From the NCBI RefSeq assembly GCF_017313765.1, contig NZ_JAFLNC010000001.1:558001-622000 (forward strand): a DNA stretch of 64,000 nucleotides, written 5' to 3'. The DNA is from Sneathiella sedimenti (GTDB lineage Bacteria; Pseudomonadota; Alphaproteobacteria; Sneathiellales; Sneathiellaceae). A program made the translations under genes and the position numbers. The notes under the pieces are model-generated. The model did no database searches, was not told the DNA's origin, and saw only the letters and a program-made list of their open reading frames with translations. This document shows positions 61,628 to 64,000 of the stretch, piece after piece (position 1 is the stretch's first letter; each line of letters begins with the position of its first letter).

Positions 61628-62671
61628 ATGCGTATTGAGCATGATATCCTGCAGGAATTCGTTGAGGCAATTTTCAAGGCTGCCGGGAGTAGTCCCACGG
61701 AAGCCGCGATCGTTGCCGATCACCTCGTCCTTGCCAACCTTTCTGGCCATGACAGCCATGGCGTCGGGATGATCCCCCGCTATGTGGAGAATATCAAGGC
61801 CGGATTCCTTCGCCCCAACGAGCATGTGGAGTTACTCAAGAAGGATGGCTCTATTCTGGTGTTCGATGGTCGCGCCGGATTTGGTCAGGTCGTCGCGCGG
61901 GAAGCGACGGCGCAAACCATTGCTGTCGCTCAGGAAACCGGGCTCGCACTTTCAGCTTTACGGAATGCCCATCATATTGGCCGCGTCGGCACCTATGGGG
62001 AGCAATGCACAGATGCGGGTCTTGTTTCCATTCACTTTGTCAATGTTACCGGTCATAGAGGTCTTGTCGCGCCGCATCGCGGTTCGGATGCCCGCTACGG
62101 TACTAATCCGATCTGCATTTCCCTCCCCGATACCGCGCAAGAGCCCCGCATAATTCTCGATTTTGCTACAAGCAAGGTCGCCCTCGGGAAGATCCGGGTT
62201 GCCCATAACAGCGGCAAGAAGGTCGACGAAGGGCTGCTTATCGACAATGACGGTAACGCAACCACTGATCCGGGCGTCATGTTTGCAGACAAGGTTGGGT
62301 CGCTCCTTCCTCTGGCGGAACACAAGGGGTATGGCCTTGCGCTCATGTGCGAACTGTTGACAGGTGCGATTGGCGGTGGCGGAACGATCCAGCCAAAAAA
62401 CACCCGTGATACCCGTATCATCAACAACATGCTTTCGATCGTTATTGATCCAACTCGCCTGACGGATACGGACTATATCGCGAGCGAGATGAAGGCCATG
62501 TGTGATTACGTTCGCGACTCCCCGCCGCGCGCAGGGTATGACAACGTGATTGTGCCCGGCGATCCGGAGCGGGAACAACGGGAATTGCGCCGTACCCACG
62601 GCATCGAAATAGACGAGGAAACCTGGCGCCAGATCACCGAGGCTGCGGCCAGCCATAATGTGACCTTGTAA
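61628..62671 (+). CDS. Ldh2/malate-lactate dehydrogenase family oxidoreductase
   Basis: A 347-residue NAD(P)-dependent oxidoreductase of the Ldh2 (YlbC/ComC/sulfolactate) family, structurally unlike ordinary LDH. Conserved parts are ANLSGHDSHGVGMIPRYVENI with the active His, ALRNAHHIGRVGTYGEQC, APHRGSDARYGTNPICISLP, ILDFATSKVALGKIRVA and LAEHKGYGLALMCELLTG. It oxidises 2-hydroxy acids such as malate, lactate, ureidoglycolate or sulfolactate; the substrate here is undefined. It follows the SDR gene closely and converges with the aldolase gene. Confidence 0.92.
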   Translation: MRIEHDILQEFVEAIFKAAGSSPTEAAIVADHLVLANLSGHDSHGVGMIPRYVENIKAGFLRPNEHVELLKKDGSILVFDGRAGFGQVVAREATAQTIAVAQETGLALSALRNAHHIGRVGTYGEQCTDAGLVSIHFVNVTGHRGLVAPHRGSDARYGTNPICISLPDTAQEPRIILDFATSKVALGKIRVAHNSGKKVDEGLLIDNDGNATTDPGVMFADKVGSLLPLAEHKGYGLALMCELLTGAIGGGGTIQPKNTRDTRIINNMLSIVIDPTRLTDTDYIASEMKAMCDYVRDSPPRAGYDNVIVPGDPEREQRELRRTHGIEIDEETWRQITEAAASHNVTL

Positions 62672-62680
62672 TCGGAGTTT

Positions 62681-62710
62681 ACCGTCTGAAAATATCCCTC
62701 TTCAGACGGT
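62681..62710. terminator. Hairpin between convergent genes
   Basis: A perfect 10-bp stem ACCGTCTGAA/TTCAGACGGT with a 10-base loop lies between the Ldh2 and aldolase stops. The flanking T run is weak on both strands, so it may act partly through Rho or as a 3' stabiliser. Confidence 0.6.
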
Positions 62711-62715
62711 AGTCC

Positions 62716-63492
62716 TTATTTCTTGAGGTTTTTTAACAGATCATCCGCTGCACTTGTCACAAGACCTGTATCGCCAGCGCAGAGGAGGAAATCAAACCCT
62801 TGCGCAAAGAGTTCGTTCGTCTGCTTTGCGCCCTTCGAAATGCATCCAAGGAAGGCGGGGCTCGCCTTGATGCGGTCCCGCGCCTCCTCAAAAAGTGCTT
62901 TCACCTCCGGATCATCAAATTCCGCAAGTTTATTGATACTCCCGGACAGATCATTGGGGCCGATAAACAGCATATCGACGCCATCGACAGCGGCAATACT
63001 TTCAATATTACCAACGGCCTCCTTCGTTTCAATCTGACAGATGATCATCAAGTCATTGTCGAGATTGTCGCGATATGACCGAGCGGTCCGTCCATAGCCG
63101 CCGGCCCGTGCCGCGCCAAAACCCGCACTCCGTATTCCTGTCGGTGGATAACGGCAGGCAGCAACGGCCGCCTTTGCTTCTTCCGCTGTATTAACTGAGG
63201 GCACCATGATCCCGTCCATTCCGGCATCGAGCGATCGCTTGATCAGAACGGTATCATTCCAGGGTACCCGCATCAGAATAGTCACGTCACTTACTGAACG
63301 CGCCGCGCGATGCTGGTCGATCGCAGTTTCGAGGCTTCCAGAGCCATGTTCATGATCAATCATGAGAGCGTCAAATCCAGCCCCTGCCACAATCTCCGCC
63401 ATATCCGAGGAATTGGAGAAGAGCCAGCAGGCTGCTGCTTTTTCACCGGCTTTTAGTTTTTCTTTTAGTTTGTTTGGGCGATACATCGGCAT
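62716..63492 (-). CDS. HpcH/HpaI family aldolase
   Basis: A 258-residue class II (metal-dependent) aldolase cleaving 4-hydroxy-2-oxo acids to pyruvate and an aldehyde. Visible are DALMIDHEHGSG with the catalytic His, MRVPWND with the Arg, the metal Glu in CQIETKEAV and the metal Asp in FIGPNDLSGS. The loop RYPPTGIRSAGFGAARAGGYG is typical. Start ATG 63492 (MPMYRPN), alternatively 63486. Together with the SDR and Ldh2-type dehydrogenase it suggests sugar-acid or aromatic side-chain catabolism. Confidence 0.93.
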   Translation of the reverse strand: MPMYRPNKLKEKLKAGEKAAACWLFSNSSDMAEIVAGAGFDALMIDHEHGSGSLETAIDQHRAARSVSDVTILMRVPWNDTVLIKRSLDAGMDGIMVPSVNTAEEAKAAVAACRYPPTGIRSAGFGAARAGGYGRTARSYRDNLDNDLMIICQIETKEAVGNIESIAAVDGVDMLFIGPNDLSGSINKLAEFDDPEVKALFEEARDRIKASPAFLGCISKGAKQTNELFAQGFDFLLCAGDTGLVTSAADDLLKNLKK

Positions 63493-63510
63493 TCCTCATT
63501 TTGATTGCTA

Positions 63511-64000
63511 TTATTTCGGGATGTAAAAGAGAGATCCGAACCAGCGCCAGCGTCGATCCGGTCCAAGAAGAGTACAATTAATTCGGCCCCGGCCGGGCTT
63601 GAAGTCGGCTGTCAATCGTATCTCGATCCGCGCATCGCCGATTTTTTCGATCGGGACGGCCCCGCCTGTCTGGTTGGAGGAAAAACACGAAAGGCCGCTG
63701 AGGTTACCGTAATCCTCGGCAATGGTGAAACCGAAATTGGGAGGATTGCGCTTCAATACATTATCAGATGGCGTCACATCCGTTACCCGCAAAGGCAAGG
63801 CATTCGCGGCCAACCGAAAACGCCCGATACCACCATAATTCTCGCTCATGGCAAACCGCGGCAGTTCAAGACGGTCATGGCCGGAATAGGAAACACCGGA
63901 CTGTTGGCCAAACGCGGCCTTGAAGCCAATTTTGCGAATTACGGCTTTCACCTCATTCCCATACTCGCCGTAAGGATAGGCGAATATGGCAGGCACAAAC
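63511..64000 (-). CDS. Polysaccharide deacetylase family protein, C-terminal part (runs off the window)
   Basis: The frame is open to the right edge, so the N terminus lies outside. Visible are AIFAYPYGEYGNEVKAVIRKIGFKAAFG, the conserved C-terminal block of NodB-type polysaccharide deacetylases, then GHDRLELPRFAMSENYG. About 100 further residues end RWRWFGSLFYIPK. The NodB metal motifs (Asp-Asp, HSH) would be upstream and cannot be checked. It lies 18 bp upstream of the aldolase gene on the same strand. Confidence 0.75.
   Translation of the reverse strand, partial: FVPAIFAYPYGEYGNEVKAVIRKIGFKAAFGQQSGVSYSGHDRLELPRFAMSENYGGIGRFRLAANALPLRVTDVTPSDNVLKRNPPNFGFTIAEDYGNLSGLSCFSSNQTGGAVPIEKIGDARIEIRLTADFKPGRGRINCTLLGPDRRWRWFGSLFYIPK

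Overview
The window reads as a piece of an alphaproteobacterial chromosome. The support is the set of conserved neighbourhoods it carries: nrnC (a DIFAHS-ending nanoRNase), kdsD-lptC-lptA-lptB-rpoN-hpf-ptsN, an hsp20 gene followed by a DUF1150 gene, mutS/glnD/murJ/trpS, a DUF2333 protein, and queG beside a glutathione transferase. The genus cannot be fixed by eye; a free-living, perhaps marine, Rhodospirillales/Sneathiella-like bacterium would fit.

Layout. 1-4.3 kb: the 3' end of an exodeoxyribonuclease III gene, a short-chain dehydrogenase, and an overlapping leftward trio (glutathione transferase, queG, methyltransferase). 4.3-10.4 kb: gltBD, the glutamate synthase, behind a bidirectional terminator. 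10.6-11.9 kb: an NDUFA9-like protein and tRNA-Leu(CAG). 12.2-22.9 kb: an accessory pair placed directly after the tRNA, made of an L-amino-acid-oxidase-like flavoenzyme and a 2.8-kilo-residue RHS/YD-repeat protein whose last 300 residues are an unrecognised polytopic membrane domain.

23.1-31.2 kb: an amide uptake and hydrolysis operon. It encodes a binding protein, a LivH permease, a fused LivM-LivG, LivF, a 52-residue AtzG/DUF4089-like small subunit, an amidase, a cytosolic AmiC-like sensor and an AmiR-like ANTAR antiterminator. The leader before the first gene holds a hairpin with an ANTAR-type six-base loop (A first, G fourth) and then an intrinsic terminator, so the last gene product probably controls read-through into its own operon.

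31.5-38.1 kb: nrnC, then the lipopolysaccharide export and nitrogen/PTS block. 38.2-39 kb: leftward hsp20-DUF1150 whose leader looks like a ROSE RNA thermometer. 39-43.3 kb: a 3-hydroxyacyl-CoA dehydrogenase, a cobalt-type nitrile hydratase operon (alpha, beta, activator) and an AhpD-like protein. Nitrile hydratase makes amides, the class of compound the 23-31 kb operon should import and hydrolyse.

43.4-60.7 kb: a NodI/NodJ-type ABC exporter, maeB, mutS, an SDR, a LysE-type exporter with a DUF1801 protein, glnD, murJ, trpS, a DUF2333 protein, a universal stress protein and a Bax-like glucosaminidase. 60.8-64 kb: a small catabolic group (SDR, Ldh2-type dehydrogenase, HpaI-type aldolase) and the 3' part of a polysaccharide deacetylase gene that runs off the right edge.

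Nitrogen metabolism is a recurring theme: gltBD, rpoN, ptsN, glnD, nitrile hydratase, the amide operon and the amino-acid oxidase. No CRISPR array, insertion sequence, integrase or rRNA was seen.
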